From the NCBI RefSeq assembly GCF_014650075.1, contig NZ_BMUG01000009.1, positions 186,001-250,000 on the forward strand: a DNA stretch of 64,000 nucleotides. The letters run 5' to 3'. Shown piece after piece: positions 1 through 8,175 of this stretch (position 1 is its first letter; each line of letters starts with the position of its first letter). A program made the position numbers and the translations under genes. The notes beneath the pieces were generated by a model that ran no database searches, was not told the origin of the DNA, and saw only the letters and a list, made by a program, of their open reading frames with translations. This stretch comes from Streptomyces microflavus (lineage in GTDB: Bacteria > Actinomycetota > Actinomycetes > Streptomycetales > Streptomycetaceae).

Positions 1-1
1 C

Positions 2-1036
2 TCCCCCGACCTCTACTACCGCGCTGCCGACACGCGCTACGACTCCATGGAATACCGCCGCACCGGACGCAGCGGCCTCAAGCTGCCCGCCCTCTCGCTG
101 GGCCTGTGGCACAACTTCGGCGACGACCGGACGCTCGACTCCCAGCGGGCGATCCTGCGCCGCGCCTTCGATCTCGGGGTCACCCACTTCGACCTGGCCA
201 ACAACTACGGGCCGCCGCCCGGCTCGGCCGAGCTGAACTTCGGCAAGCTGTTCGCCCAGGATTTCTCCCCGTACCGGGACGAGCTGGTCATTTCCACCAA
301 GGCCGGTTATCTGATGCACCCCGGCCCGTACGGCGAGTGGGGCTCCCGCAAATACCTGCTGTCCTCGCTCGACGCCTCGCTGAAGCGGATGGGCCTGGAG
401 TACGTCGACATCTTCTACTCCCACCGCTTCGACCCGCACACCCCGCTGGAGGAGACGATGGGCGCCCTGGCGTCCGCCGTGCGGCAGGGCAAGGCGCTGT
501 ACGCGGGTGTCTCCTCGTACAACGCGGAGCAGACCGCCGAGGCGGCCCGGCTGCTCCGGGAGATGGGCGTCCCGGCCCTGATCCACCAGCCGTCCTACTC
601 CATGATCAACCGCTGGATCGAGGACGACGGCCTGCTCGACACCCTGGAGACGGCCGGAATGGGCTGCATCTCCTTCGTGCCGCTCGCCCAGGGCCTGCTC
701 ACGAACAAGTACCTGACGGGCATCCCGGAGGGCTCGCGCGCCACCCAGGGCAAGTCGCTGGACCCGGGGCTGCTCTCGGAGGAGGTGCTGCGCCGGCTGC
801 GCGGCCTGAACGACATCGCGCAGGGCCGCGGCCAGTCGCTCGCCCAGCTGGCCATCGCGTGGGTGCTGCGCGACAGCCGTATGACGTCGGCGCTGATCGG
901 CGCGTCGAGCGTGAAGCAGCTGGAGGAGAACGTGGCCGCACTGTCGGGGCCGGCTCTGACGGCGGCGGAGCTGAAGGAGATCGACACCTTCGCCGTGGAC
1001 ACCGAGGGCACCAACATCTGGGCCGGGCGGGGCTGA
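2..1036 (+). CDS. mgrA: Aldo/keto reductase, L-glyceraldehyde-3-phosphate reductase type (5' end outside window)
   Basis: NAD(P)H-dependent reductase of the YghZ/Mgr branch of the aldo/keto reductase superfamily, a soluble TIM barrel that reduces aldehydes such as L-glyceraldehyde 3-phosphate. The frame is already open at base 2 and codes a family-like N-terminus (YRAADTRYDSMEYRR) before the first ATG at 47, so the true start probably lies upstream of the window. Visible landmarks are HFDLANNYGPPPGSAE (catalytic Asp/Tyr region), VISTKAGY (Lys), YSHRFDP (His) and a C-terminal ALIGASSVKQLEEN cofactor-binding segment. The stop is TGA at 1034-1036. Family assignment is firm; the physiological substrate is inferred. 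Confidence 0.9.
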   Translation, partial: SPDLYYRAADTRYDSMEYRRTGRSGLKLPALSLGLWHNFGDDRTLDSQRAILRRAFDLGVTHFDLANNYGPPPGSAELNFGKLFAQDFSPYRDELVISTKAGYLMHPGPYGEWGSRKYLLSSLDASLKRMGLEYVDIFYSHRFDPHTPLEETMGALASAVRQGKALYAGVSSYNAEQTAEAARLLREMGVPALIHQPSYSMINRWIEDDGLLDTLETAGMGCISFVPLAQGLLTNKYLTGIPEGSRATQGKSLDPGLLSEEVLRRLRGLNDIAQGRGQSLAQLAIAWVLRDSRMTSALIGASSVKQLEENVAALSGPALTAAELKEIDTFAVDTEGTNIWAGRG

Positions 1037-1399
1037 CACCCGGCCAGTTGAATCCGGGCGGTCACGCCCGGTCACTGACGCCCGGTCAGGGGAGCTTCGG
1101 CACGGCGGGGCCGGCGCCGCCCAGAAAAAACGGGCCGGTCCGTGGGGGGGGGGGATACGGACCGGCCCGAGGGGGGGTTTCCACCATAACCCTTCATAAG
1201 TCCTGCCGGGTGCCACGCCACTCCCCAACTACTCTCCGGATTCGCCGGACTCCGCTGCGGGCAGTCCCGGCACCCTCCGGCCCGCGCTCACGGGCCCGGA
1301 TTCGCCCCCGGTATCGAGGGGGTGCCCCTGGGCGCGGCCTTGACGCCCCGCCTGCGGTTGCGGACAGGTTCTGACCTGAAGGGGCCCTAGGTTCGGTCC
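1037..1399. other. Intergenic region, 363 bp
   Basis: No gene is supported here. The stretch contains a strong hairpin at 1131-1169 (listed separately), and its last part should carry the promoter of the AlkZ-like gene at 1400. The segment GGGGCCCTAGG lies shortly before that start. I see no convincing Shine-Dalgarno sequence immediately upstream of 1400, so a leaderless or near-leaderless transcript is possible. Confidence 0.5.
1131..1169. terminator. Hairpin terminator after the aldo/keto reductase
   Basis: A perfect 13-bp inverted repeat, CGGGCCGGTCCGT at 1131-1143 and its complement at 1157-1169, encloses a G-rich 13-nt loop. It is preceded by A6 and followed by a G run and TTT. Position and symmetry suit a factor-independent terminator of the Streptomyces type, which often lacks a U tract. 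Confidence 0.75.
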
Positions 1400-2566
1400 A
1401 TGACGACCCGAGCCCGTGCGACCGTGACCGTGACCTGGCCCGAGGCGAACGCCCGGAGGTCGGGCCGCCAGCACCTGTGCGGTCCGGTGCCCGCAGTCTC
1501 CCCCGCCGACGCGGCCGGCGCGATGCTCGGCGCGCACGCCCAGGTGCTGTCGGCGGCCGAGCTCTCGGTGGGGCTGCGCGGCGAGGGCCTGACGCGCACG
1601 GACGTGCGTACGGCTCTGTGGACCGACCGGACCCTGGTCAAGACGTTCGGCCCGCGCGGCACGGTCCACCTCCTGCCGGCGGCGGACCTGCCGATGTGGA
1701 CCGGCGCGCTCTCCGCCGTACCGACGGGCCCGAACCCGTTCCCCAGGGCCACCCGGATGACCCCCGGGCAGGTGGAGGAGGTCGTGGCGGCGATCGGGGA
1801 GGCGCTGACCGGGGCGGAGCTCACGGTCGACGAGCTCTCCGAGGAGGTCGTCGCCCGGACCGGGCCGTGGGCCGGGGACCTGGTGATGCCCGGGTTCCAG
1901 CAGATGTGGCCGCGCTGGCGGCAGGTCCTGCACCTGGCGGGCCACCGGGGCGCGCTGGCCTACGCCCCGAACCGGGGTCGCCGGGCGACGTACACCAACC
2001 CCGGGTACACCCCGCTGCCGGGCCCCCAGGCGCAGGCGGCCCTGGTGGAGCGGTACCTGTACGCGTACGGTCCGGCCACCCCGGCCCACTTCGCCCGGTG
2101 GCTCGCCGCGCCGAAGCGGTGGGCGGACGGGCTGTTCGCCTCGCTGGCCGCGTCGGGGGCGATCGAGGAGGTGGTGTTCGAGGACGCCGGGCCCTCCTGG
2201 GTGGTGGCGGGCGACACGGACTTCCCGGCCGGTCCGGTACGGGGAGTGCGCCTGCTCCCCTACTTCGACGCGTTCACGATCGCCTCGCAGCCCCGCGAGC
2301 GGCTCTTCCCCGGCCGGGCCTTCGAGCGGGCGCTCGCGGGCGGGCAGGCGGGGAACTACCCGGTGCTGCTGGTGGACGGCACGGTCGCGGGGGTCTGGCA
2401 CCAGCGCCGCTCGGGGAAGCGGATCGCGGTGACGGTGGAGCCGCTGGAGCCACTGCCGACGGCGCGGCTGCGGGCGCTGGAGGACGAGGTGGAGCGGGTG
2501 GGGGCGATCATGGAGGGGCGGGCGGAGCTGACGGTGGGGCCGGTGACGGTGGGGGCGCACGCGTAG
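1400..2566 (+). CDS. AlkZ/YcaQ-like winged-helix DNA glycosylase family protein (HTH_42)
   Basis: 388-residue member of the HTH_42 superfamily (winged helix DNA-binding domain-containing protein). Characterised relatives (AlkZ, YcaQ) are DNA glycosylases that remove bulky adducts or unhook crosslinks. Family signatures include GAHAQVLSAAELSVGLR (residues 44-60), TLVKTFGPRGTVHLLP and a C-terminal GTVAGVWHQRR segment. AlkZ uses a Gln-x-Gln catalytic motif; here the aligned position reads His46-Ala47-Gln48, as in AlkZ-like subgroups reported with HxQ. No biosynthetic cluster for a genotoxin is adjacent, so a housekeeping repair role is as likely as self-resistance. Start is the ATG at 1400. The 3' end lies in a tandem repeat. 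Confidence 0.8.
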   Translation: MTTRARATVTVTWPEANARRSGRQHLCGPVPAVSPADAAGAMLGAHAQVLSAAELSVGLRGEGLTRTDVRTALWTDRTLVKTFGPRGTVHLLPAADLPMWTGALSAVPTGPNPFPRATRMTPGQVEEVVAAIGEALTGAELTVDELSEEVVARTGPWAGDLVMPGFQQMWPRWRQVLHLAGHRGALAYAPNRGRRATYTNPGYTPLPGPQAQAALVERYLYAYGPATPAHFARWLAAPKRWADGLFASLAASGAIEEVVFEDAGPSWVVAGDTDFPAGPVRGVRLLPYFDAFTIASQPRERLFPGRAFERALAGGQAGNYPVLLVDGTVAGVWHQRRSGKRIAVTVEPLEPLPTARLRALEDEVERVGAIMEGRAELTVGPVTVGAHA

Positions 2567-2712
2567 GGGGCTCAGTGGGCGGGGGGCCGCATGCGTACGT
2601 GGCTCGGCGGCGATGGGACCGCACGCGTGGGGGCTCAGTGGCGGGGGGGCGGCGCGTGCGTACGTGGTCCAGCACCGGTGGGACCGTACGCGTGAGGGCT
2701 CAGTGGCGGTGG
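2557..2712. repeat. Imperfect tandem repeat, 63-65 bp x 2.4, between convergent genes
   Basis: Copies begin at 2557, 2620 and 2685 (the last partial). Each starts with C-G-(C/T)-ACGCGT, continues to GGGCTCAGTGG and, in the first two copies, ends with GCGTACGTGG and TGGGACCG. The first copy contains the stop codon of the plus-strand AlkZ-like gene. The third contains the TGA stop (TCA at 2700-2702) of the minus-strand gene, so the array looks like copies of that gene's 3' end. Confidence 0.8.
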
Positions 2713-3143
2713 AAGCGGACCGCCAGTGTGTCCCCCGCCGCGACCACGAAGTCCCCCTCCTCGCACCGGATGACCGCCTCGTGGACCTCGCCGTTGCCGT
2801 CCCTGCGCTCCAGCGTGCCGACGACCGTCCAGGCGCCCTCGTACGGCACCGGCGGCAGCTGGGTCAGTGGAGCGTGCTGCCACTGGTTCGCCGGTACGCA
2901 CCAGTCGGGCAGCAGGGGCCAGGTGCCCGGGGTGATCCGTAACGTCCAGTCGGAGGTACAGGTGAGCAGGACGGACTGGCCCCGGTCGATCACGAACTCC
3001 ACGGCCTCCGGCTCGCCCGCGCGCCCCTCGGGCCGGTAGAAGACCCCGTGCACGGCGGTGATCCGGGAGCCCGTGAGCCAGTCGGAGTTGCCGCTCCGGG
3101 TGCGCCCGGCCGGGCCGCCGTACTCTTCTCTCTCCACCGTCAT
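2700..3143 (-). CDS. Conserved protein of unknown function
   Basis: 147 residues, no family recognised with confidence. The frame extends further upstream, but the ATG at 3143 is preceded by a purine-rich GGGAG Shine-Dalgarno, so I use it as the start. Sequence is acidic and beta-rich (SRITAVHGVFYRP, VEFVIDRGQSVLLTCTSDWT, AVIRCEEGDFVVAAGDTLAVRF), with many Trp residues and no signal peptide or membrane segment, which suggests a small soluble beta-sandwich or barrel. Convergent with the AlkZ-like gene and same direction as the methyltransferase gene upstream. Confidence 0.7.
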   Translation of the reverse strand: MTVEREEYGGPAGRTRSGNSDWLTGSRITAVHGVFYRPEGRAGEPEAVEFVIDRGQSVLLTCTSDWTLRITPGTWPLLPDWCVPANQWQHAPLTQLPPVPYEGAWTVVGTLERRDGNGEVHEAVIRCEEGDFVVAAGDTLAVRFHRH

Positions 3144-3270
3144 GGCCGCTCCCCGTCTCCCTCGCTGGGCCTGCTCCCACTGAGTAGGACGGCGGCTCGC
3201 ACGATCGCGTTGCCTGTGGGGCAAAGCTGAACTGGCGTCCGGGGTAAGCAGGTTGACACCTCTCGATACG

Positions 3271-4116
3271 TCACAGGGGCTTGCGGGCCTCAATCAGGAA
3301 GCGTGTGGTGTGGGCGAGGAACGGGCCATCCTCCTCGATCTGCCGGTGCAGTGCGGCCAGTTGGGGCCGGTACTGCTCGACGGTGAAGCCGGGCACCATC
3401 CAGATCACCTTGCGGAGGAAGTAGACCACCGCGCCGATGTCGAAGAACTCGGTGCGCAGCCGTTCGGGCCGCAGGCCGACGACGTCCAGCCCGGCCGCCT
3501 CGGCGGCGGCGCGCGCGTCCTCGGGGTCGCGGGCGCCCCGCACCTCGGGCGGCTGGGGGCCGAGGAAGTACTCGACGAGCTCGAAGACGCTGGCCGGTCC
3601 GACCTGCTGCGAAAAGTACGTGCCGCCGGGGGCGAGCACCCGGGCGATCTCCTCCCACCAGGTGGTCACCGGATGCCGGCTGACCACCAGGTCGAAGGCC
3701 CCGTCGCCGAAGGGCAGCGGCGGCTCGTCCGCGTCCGCGACGACGACGGCACCGCGGGGGTGCAGGAGTGCGGTGGCGCGGGCGATGTTCGGCGGCCAGG
3801 ACTCGGTGGCCACGGTGACCGGCGGCAGCTTGGGCGCGGCGGCCAGCACCTCGCCGCCGCCGGTCTGGATGTCGAGCGCGGCGCGGGCCTCCCCGAGCCG
3901 GTCGGCCATGGCGCGGGCGTATCCCCAGGAAGGGCGCTGCTCGGTGGCCCGTCCCTCCAGCCAGGAGAAGTCCCACCCGTCCACGGAGACGGCGTCGGCC
4001 TCGGCGACGAGGGCCTCGAACCGGTCGCGGGAGGCCGAGGAGGCGAAGGGCGGAAGGGGCGAGGAGGACGGAGAAGGCGGAGGGGGCGGAGGGGGCGGAG
4101 GGGACTGTTCGGACAT
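3271..4116 (-). CDS. Class I SAM-dependent methyltransferase
   Basis: 281 residues. After a proline run (residues 6-14) comes a Rossmann methyltransferase domain: motif I LDIQTGGGE at about residues 81-89, PPLPFGDGAFDLVVSRHPV (acidic loop and motif IV), then ARVLAPGGTYFSQQV (motif V/VI). This arrangement is the Methyltransf_11/25 type acting on small molecules; the substrate cannot be deduced. Motif I is GGGE rather than the more usual GxGxG. The ATG at 4116 is the start. It sits downstream of the prepilin peptidase gene on the same strand but probably has no functional link to it. Confidence 0.85.
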   Translation of the reverse strand: MSEQSPPPPPPPPPSPSSSPLPPFASSASRDRFEALVAEADAVSVDGWDFSWLEGRATEQRPSWGYARAMADRLGEARAALDIQTGGGEVLAAAPKLPPVTVATESWPPNIARATALLHPRGAVVVADADEPPLPFGDGAFDLVVSRHPVTTWWEEIARVLAPGGTYFSQQVGPASVFELVEYFLGPQPPEVRGARDPEDARAAAEAAGLDVVGLRPERLRTEFFDIGAVVYFLRKVIWMVPGFTVEQYRPQLAALHRQIEEDGPFLAHTTRFLIEARKPL

Positions 4117-4199
4117 ACGGGAATCGTGTCAGGCCGGAGGTGGGTGGCGCGAATGGATTCCGGGGCGTACGCGGGCGGCTTGCGGACCGGGCCCTGGGC

Positions 4200-5081
4200 T
4201 CAGGCCGCCAGGGCCCCCAGCAGGATTCCGGTCAGCGCCCCGGCGATCATGAATGGGCCGAACGGAATGCCCGTCCTGCGCCCCGCCCGGCGCAGGAGGA
4301 CGAGCCCGAGTCCGTACGCCGCGCCGAACAGGAACCCGGCGAACCCGCCCAGGAACAGCACCTCCCAGCCGTACCAGCCGAGGGCGACGCCCAGGGCGAG
4401 GGCGAGCTTCACATCGCCGAAGCCCATGCCGTTGGGGTTGATGAGGAAGAGCAGGAAGTAGAAGCCGCCGAGCGCCAGACCGCCGAGCAGCGCGGAGGTC
4501 CAGGATCCGGCGTGGCCGGGGAGCAGGGCGGCCCCTCCCAGCAGCAGGACAGCCGCGGCGGCCAGGGGGAGGGTGAGCGGGTCGGGCAGCCGGTGGACGC
4601 GGCGGTCGACGGTGGCGAGGAGCACGGCGACGGGCGCCAGCAGCAGCCAGCCGGCGAGCTCGGGCCGGGCCCCCGTGGCGGCGGCGAGCACGGTACAGGC
4701 GAGGACGGTGACCAGGGGCGCGAGGGTTCCGGGGGCGTAGGGGGCGGGGGCGGGGCGGTCGTCCCCGTACGGCAGGGCAGGCGCCTCGGCCCCGTCTCCG
4801 GACGGCGAAACGGGAGCGGTGCGCTCGTCTGCGTACGGCGGGACGGGCGCCTCGGCCTTCTCTCCGGACGGCGGCACGGCGGTCTGCGCGCGGGACCCGC
4901 AGGCGGCGCAGCGGGCCGGGCCGAGCCAGCCGCCGAGCGGGCCGGTGAAGGCGTGCCCGGCCGGGCACGCGGTGCGCCAGGGTTCCTCGGGTTCGACGGC
5001 GAACCGGTACGCGGCGCGCGGGATCAGCAGTCCGGTGACTCCACCCCAGACAGCGGCGACGGCGAGCAGTACGAGGTCCAC
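4200..5081 (-). CDS. Prepilin peptidase (A24 family, TadV/CpaA role)
   Basis: 293-residue membrane aspartic protease that cleaves class III/IV prepilin leaders at the cytoplasmic face. Catalytic Asp candidates are D159 (VDRRVHRLPD) and D223 in the GxGD signature GMGFGDVKLA; about seven hydrophobic segments follow residue 118. The N-terminal cytoplasmic part keeps three cysteines (C39, C58, C61) of the zinc-binding motif of longer family members. Residues 70-115 form a Pro/Ala/acid linker built of two copies of a 22-residue unit (PSGxxAEAPxxPYxDxR), absent from the core family. It probably serves the Flp pilin at 14.1 kb and the pilin-like protein at 8.5 kb. Confidence 0.9.
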   Translation of the reverse strand: MDLVLLAVAAVWGGVTGLLIPRAAYRFAVEPEEPWRTACPAGHAFTGPLGGWLGPARCAACGSRAQTAVPPSGEKAEAPVPPYADERTAPVSPSGDGAEAPALPYGDDRPAPAPYAPGTLAPLVTVLACTVLAAATGARPELAGWLLLAPVAVLLATVDRRVHRLPDPLTLPLAAAAVLLLGGAALLPGHAGSWTSALLGGLALGGFYFLLFLINPNGMGFGDVKLALALGVALGWYGWEVLFLGGFAGFLFGAAYGLGLVLLRRAGRRTGIPFGPFMIAGALTGILLGALAA

Positions 5082-5116
5082 ACCACGACCCTAATCGGCC
5101 GCGGGAACAGGGGGCT

Positions 5117-5132
5117 TGGGCCCTGGGGCCCA
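5117..5132. promoter_or_regulatory. TGGGCCC palindrome, copy 1
   Basis: TGGGCCC-TG-GGGCCCA, a perfect 7-bp inverted repeat with a 2-bp spacer. It lies in the 114-bp gap between the divergent prepilin peptidase (start 5081) and DUF192 gene (start 5196). Similar palindromes occur at 7526, 8288 and 14497. A regulator binding site is inferred; the factor is unknown. Confidence 0.5.
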
Positions 5133-5195
5133 CTCCCGGGCGTTCGGGGCCGTTCGGGACCCGCGCGGCGGCGCCGGGGGCTACGGTCGGTGCCC

Positions 5196-5594
5196 ATGAG
5201 GACTTGGCGTGATGGCGAGGGGACGCTGACGGTCGGCGGGGACGCGGGGGCCCGGGGGGTGCCGCTGCGGATAGCGGCCTCGTACCGGGCCCGTACGCGG
5301 GGGCTGCTCGGGCGGGACGGGATCGACGGGGCGCTGATGCTCACGCCGGCCGGGAGCGTGCACACCTTCCGGATGCGGTTCGCCATCGATGTGGCGTACC
5401 TGGACCGGAAGTTCACCGTGCTGGCGGTCCGCACGATGAAGCCCGGCCGGCTCGGCCTGCCCCGGCTGCGCTCCCGCCATGTGGTGGAGGCGGAGGCGGG
5501 GGCGATGGAGCGGTGGGGGGTGCGGCCGGGCGTACGGGTGGAGCTGCGGGCGGCGGGCACGTCCTGGGGAAGGCCCACACCCGGCACCCGCTAG
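5196..5594 (+). CDS. DUF192 family protein
   Basis: 132 residues matching the DUF192 fold: RTRGLLGRDGIDGALMLTPAGSVHTFRMRFAID-like core (residues 32-65), then VAYLDRKFTVLAVRTMKPGR and HVVEAEAGAMERWGVRPG. DUF192 proteins are small, usually extracytoplasmic beta-barrels of unknown function; this one has no obvious signal peptide. The ATG at 5196 is chosen because the conserved core begins shortly after it; a frame runs further upstream but lacks family similarity. It is divergent from the prepilin peptidase across a palindrome, suggesting shared control, and its stop codon lies in a 26-bp tandem repeat. Confidence 0.8.
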   Translation: MRTWRDGEGTLTVGGDAGARGVPLRIAASYRARTRGLLGRDGIDGALMLTPAGSVHTFRMRFAIDVAYLDRKFTVLAVRTMKPGRLGLPRLRSRHVVEAEAGAMERWGVRPGVRVELRAAGTSWGRPTPGTR

Positions 5595-5662
5595 GACGGC
5601 CCGCCCCCGGCACCCGTCAGGGCGGGCCACCCCCGGCACCCGTCAGGGCGGGCCCGCGCCGA
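5585..5662. repeat. 26-bp tandem repeat, three copies, between convergent genes
   Basis: Units at 5585-5610, 5611-5636 and 5637-5662, each of the form CACCCG(T/C)-TAG/CAG-G-CGGGCC-rich. The first copy carries the TAG stop of the DUF192 gene. The third carries the TGA stop (TCA at 5643-5645) of the minus-strand mannosyltransferase gene. Copy 2 repeats the TCA at the same place. Confidence 0.85.
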
Positions 5663-6842
5663 GGAGGGTCCAGGCCCCGAAGGCCGCCGACGCGCAGGCG
5701 AGTACCGCGAGTACGGCAGCCGTGCGCGCCCTGCTCCGCAGCCGTACCAGAGCGGCGGCGGGCGGGAGGAGCAGCGGGAAGGCGGGCATCATCAGGCGCG
5801 GCCGCGAGCCGAAGTATCCGGCGCCGATCAGCGAGATGACGACGATCGCGATGCCGTAGACGAGGACGGGCAGCGGCTGCCGCTGCCGTACGCAGAGCAC
5901 GACGAGCCAGCCGAGCAGCCCGAGCGCCGCGCAGAGCCCGAGGGCGGCGGGCAGCGGGAGCCCGGCGATGAAGGCGGCGAGCGCGCGCCCGCCGTCGATG
6001 CTGTTGCCCCACTGCGCCTGGACCTCGAAGTACGCGAACGGGCTGCCTTCGCGCACGGCGACGAACACCACGTACGCCAGCCAGCCCAGCGGTGCGAGCG
6101 CCACCCCGGCGATCATCCGGGCGTTGCGGCGGAGCACCGGACCGGTCCGCTGTCCGGCGCGGACCTCCCGTACGAGGGTGACGGCGGCGGTGATCGCCAG
6201 GGCCGCGATGAGGGCGGCGGCCGAGGGCCGGGTGAGCCCCGCCAGTACGCAGAGGGCACCCGCCACGAGCCAGCGGCCCTTGAGGACGGCGTACAGCGCC
6301 CAGGCGGCCAGTGCGGTGAAGAGCGTCTCCGTGTACGCCATCGACTGGACGAACGCCGTCGGGTACACGCCCCACAGCGCGGCCAGCACCACCCCCGTAC
6401 GCCGCCCGTGCAGCTCTGCCCCGACGGCGAAGATGCCCCAGGCGGCGAGCAGACCGGCCGTCCAGGCGACCAGGAGTCCGGCGCCGCCGAGGGTGAGCGG
6501 GGTCACCTCGGAGATTCCGCGCTCCAGGGCGGGGAGGAGCGGGAAGAAGGCCAGGTCGGAGTGGAGGGCGCCGTCGGGGAGGGTGGCGGTGTATCCGTAC
6601 CCGTCCTCGGCGATGCGCTGGTACCAGACGGAGTCCCAGCGCCAGCCGAGCCGCGCCAGGGGGTCCTTGCCGGAGCTCCGGGCTGCCCCCCAGAAGACCA
6701 GGAGCCCCAGGGCCCGGACGGCGGCGTAGACCGCGAGCGCGGGGGCGGCGGCCCGGAGAGCGGCGGCCGCCCGGGGGCCGGGGGGACGGGGGTGCAGGGC
6801 CGGGGGGCCGGGCGTCCGGGTACGGAGCTGGTGGTCGGACAT
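5643..6842 (-). CDS. PIG-V-like mannosyltransferase, integral membrane
   Basis: 399 residues, multi-spanning (about nine hydrophobic segments after a Pro-rich N-terminal tail). Motifs of the PIG-V/DUF2029-related GT-C glycosyltransferases are present: WRWDSVWYQRIAEDGYGY with its acidic residue after the first helix, LAFFPLLPALERG, and SMAYTETLFTALAAWAL followed by AGLTRPSA. Such enzymes transfer mannose from a polyprenyl-phosphate donor at the outer membrane face; the acceptor here is unknown, though protein or cell-wall glycan mannosylation is usual in actinobacteria. Start ATG at 6842. Confidence 0.8.
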   Translation of the reverse strand: MSDHQLRTRTPGPPALHPRPPGPRAAAALRAAAPALAVYAAVRALGLLVFWGAARSSGKDPLARLGWRWDSVWYQRIAEDGYGYTATLPDGALHSDLAFFPLLPALERGISEVTPLTLGGAGLLVAWTAGLLAAWGIFAVGAELHGRRTGVVLAALWGVYPTAFVQSMAYTETLFTALAAWALYAVLKGRWLVAGALCVLAGLTRPSAAALIAALAITAAVTLVREVRAGQRTGPVLRRNARMIAGVALAPLGWLAYVVFVAVREGSPFAYFEVQAQWGNSIDGGRALAAFIAGLPLPAALGLCAALGLLGWLVVLCVRQRQPLPVLVYGIAIVVISLIGAGYFGSRPRLMMPAFPLLLPPAAALVRLRSRARTAAVLAVLACASAAFGAWTLLGAGPP

Positions 6843-6908
6843 ATTGCCGATTATGTCCTCCGGCGGGTGGCGCCCTGCCCTCGGTGCCGTTACGGCCTGG
6901 CGGTCTTC

Positions 6909-6997
6909 CCGGCCTGAGCGCCGTCGCGGCCTCGGGTGCCGTCCCGGCCTGGGGTGCCGTCGCGGCCTCGGGTGCCGTCGCGGCCTGGGCAGTGGCC
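6909..6997. repeat. 18-bp degenerate tandem repeat
   Basis: About five units of (G/C)CGGCCT(C/G)GGGTGCCGTC with an 18-bp period, in the gap between the start of the mannosyltransferase gene (6842) and the stop of the minus-strand gene beginning at 7418. The array abuts that stop (TCA at 7002-7004). Not coding in any family-like way. Confidence 0.75.
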
Positions 6998-7001
6998 GCC
7001 G

Positions 7002-7418
7002 TCAGCTGATCGCCGGGCGGAGGGGCGGGCGGGTGCCGAGGGTGCGGCCGACGAGAGGGGCCACCGTGCGGATCAGCTTCAGCTGGGTGGAACGTAAGAC
7101 GCGCACGGTCGTCTCGTCGGACCAGCCGGTCGTGGTGGACCACTCGTAGCCGGAACCGACCACATCGCTCGCGAAGGCCAGCTCGGTGGCGAGGAGGGCC
7201 CGTGCCCAGTCCATCGGCTCCAGCGCCTCGTGGGCGATCAGGGCGGCGCGGATCCGCAGCGACCGGTAGTGGAGATCCTCCGTACCGTCGAAGCCCATGG
7301 CCACGGCGAACTCCTCCGTGGAGCGGGCCGGGCCGCACCACTCGATCAGTCCCAGCTGCAGGAGCCGGGACTCCTCGTCGGTCAGTGTCAGCTGCTCCGC
7401 GGTCTGCACGTCCGTCAT
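7002..7418 (-). CDS. Conserved protein of unknown function
   Basis: 138 residues from the ATG at 7418 (a longer frame reaches 7445). No family recognised. The sequence is helical and soluble, with TLTDEESRLLQLGLIEWCGPAR near the start, MDWARALLATELAFASDVVGSG in the middle, and a basic C-terminus LRSTQLKLIRTVAPLVGR. It reads as a genuine Streptomyces protein (natural composition, no frameshift). The TGGGCCC palindrome at 7526 lies 108 bp upstream of its start, in a 163-bp gap. Confidence 0.65.
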   Translation of the reverse strand: MTDVQTAEQLTLTDEESRLLQLGLIEWCGPARSTEEFAVAMGFDGTEDLHYRSLRIRAALIAHEALEPMDWARALLATELAFASDVVGSGYEWSTTTGWSDETTVRVLRSTQLKLIRTVAPLVGRTLGTRPPLRPAIS

Positions 7419-7525
7419 CACCCTCTGGTTCGTCCGCCCGCCCACGGGGGCCGTGGGGAGGACACCGGGGCGAACCTTGATCGGTTACGAGGAAGGACGC
7501 TAACTCCCCTCCCCTGCAGGCGTCT

Positions 7526-7541
7526 TGGGCCCGGGGGCCCA
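7526..7541. promoter_or_regulatory. TGGGCCC palindrome, copy 2
   Basis: TGGGCCC-GG-GGGCCCA, same half-sites and 2-bp spacer as the copy at 5117. It lies upstream of the minus-strand gene that starts at 7418 and just beyond the 3' end of the gene ending at 7582. Confidence 0.5.
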
Positions 7542-7581
7542 TGCCTCCGGCACATGCGGACGCACCACCGCCCCCGCCGCC

Positions 7582-8175
7582 TCACAGGCTCGGCACGGCG
7601 CTCCCGAACACCTTCCACGGCGAGATCGTGACGGAGTCCATGACCGTCAACTGCGGGTGCCTGGCGGCGATTTCCTCCCGTACGGCGACGGCGTCCGGCC
7701 AGGCGTCGAGATGCGCGGAGCCATCGATGACCACCCCGTCCCAGTCGGTACCGGCCGTCGCGCCGTCCCGGTCGAGGACGAAGCCGATGCAGAGCACGGA
7801 CGCCCGGCCGACGGTCCGCCGGATGGCACCCACCGCCCGCTCCCGTACGACCGGCGGCAGCTCCCCCACGGAGAACTCGACGGCGACGACACCGCTGCGC
7901 GCACGCCGTATGCGCACCAGGAGATCGGACCCTTCGTCCACCCACAGCCGGAAGCCGACCTCCTGAAGTCTTTGCAGACCGGAAAGGGAGAGAAGCTGCT
8001 CCCGCGTCACGGGCGAACGGGCCCCGGACGAGGGAAGGTCCAGGCTGACGAGCACGGTACGACCGGTCAGGGGATGCCCCGAACGAAGGCCCTCCGCCTC
8101 CAGGTCACCCAGTAGCGTCGCGGCATCCAGCCGGGTCCAGCCCAGGTGGTACGAGTAGAAGAACCCGGCACTCAT
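7582..8175 (-). CDS. Conserved protein of unknown function
   Basis: 197 residues from the ATG at 8175 (an upstream ATG at 8199 is possible). No known domain is recognised. It begins MSAGFFYSYHLGWTRLD, has a central RARSGVVAVEFSVGELPPVVRE stretch, and ends VMDSVTISPWKVFGSAVPSL. There are no membrane segments or signal peptide. The alternating beta/helix pattern and conserved aromatic positions suggest a folded cytosolic domain. It is divergent from the large pilin-like gene across the 343-bp region holding a TGGGCCC palindrome. Confidence 0.65.
   Translation of the reverse strand: MSAGFFYSYHLGWTRLDAATLLGDLEAEGLRSGHPLTGRTVLVSLDLPSSGARSPVTREQLLSLSGLQRLQEVGFRLWVDEGSDLLVRIRRARSGVVAVEFSVGELPPVVRERAVGAIRRTVGRASVLCIGFVLDRDGATAGTDWDGVVIDGSAHLDAWPDAVAVREEIAARHPQLTVMDSVTISPWKVFGSAVPSL

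Noticed and set aside
1400..2566. AlkZ-like gene as self-resistance for a DNA-damaging antibiotic
   Set aside because: No biosynthetic genes (PKS, NRPS, tailoring sets) are visible near it.
2557..2712. Possible CRISPR-like array
   Set aside because: Units are contiguous without unique spacers and there are no cas genes; it is an ordinary tandem repeat.
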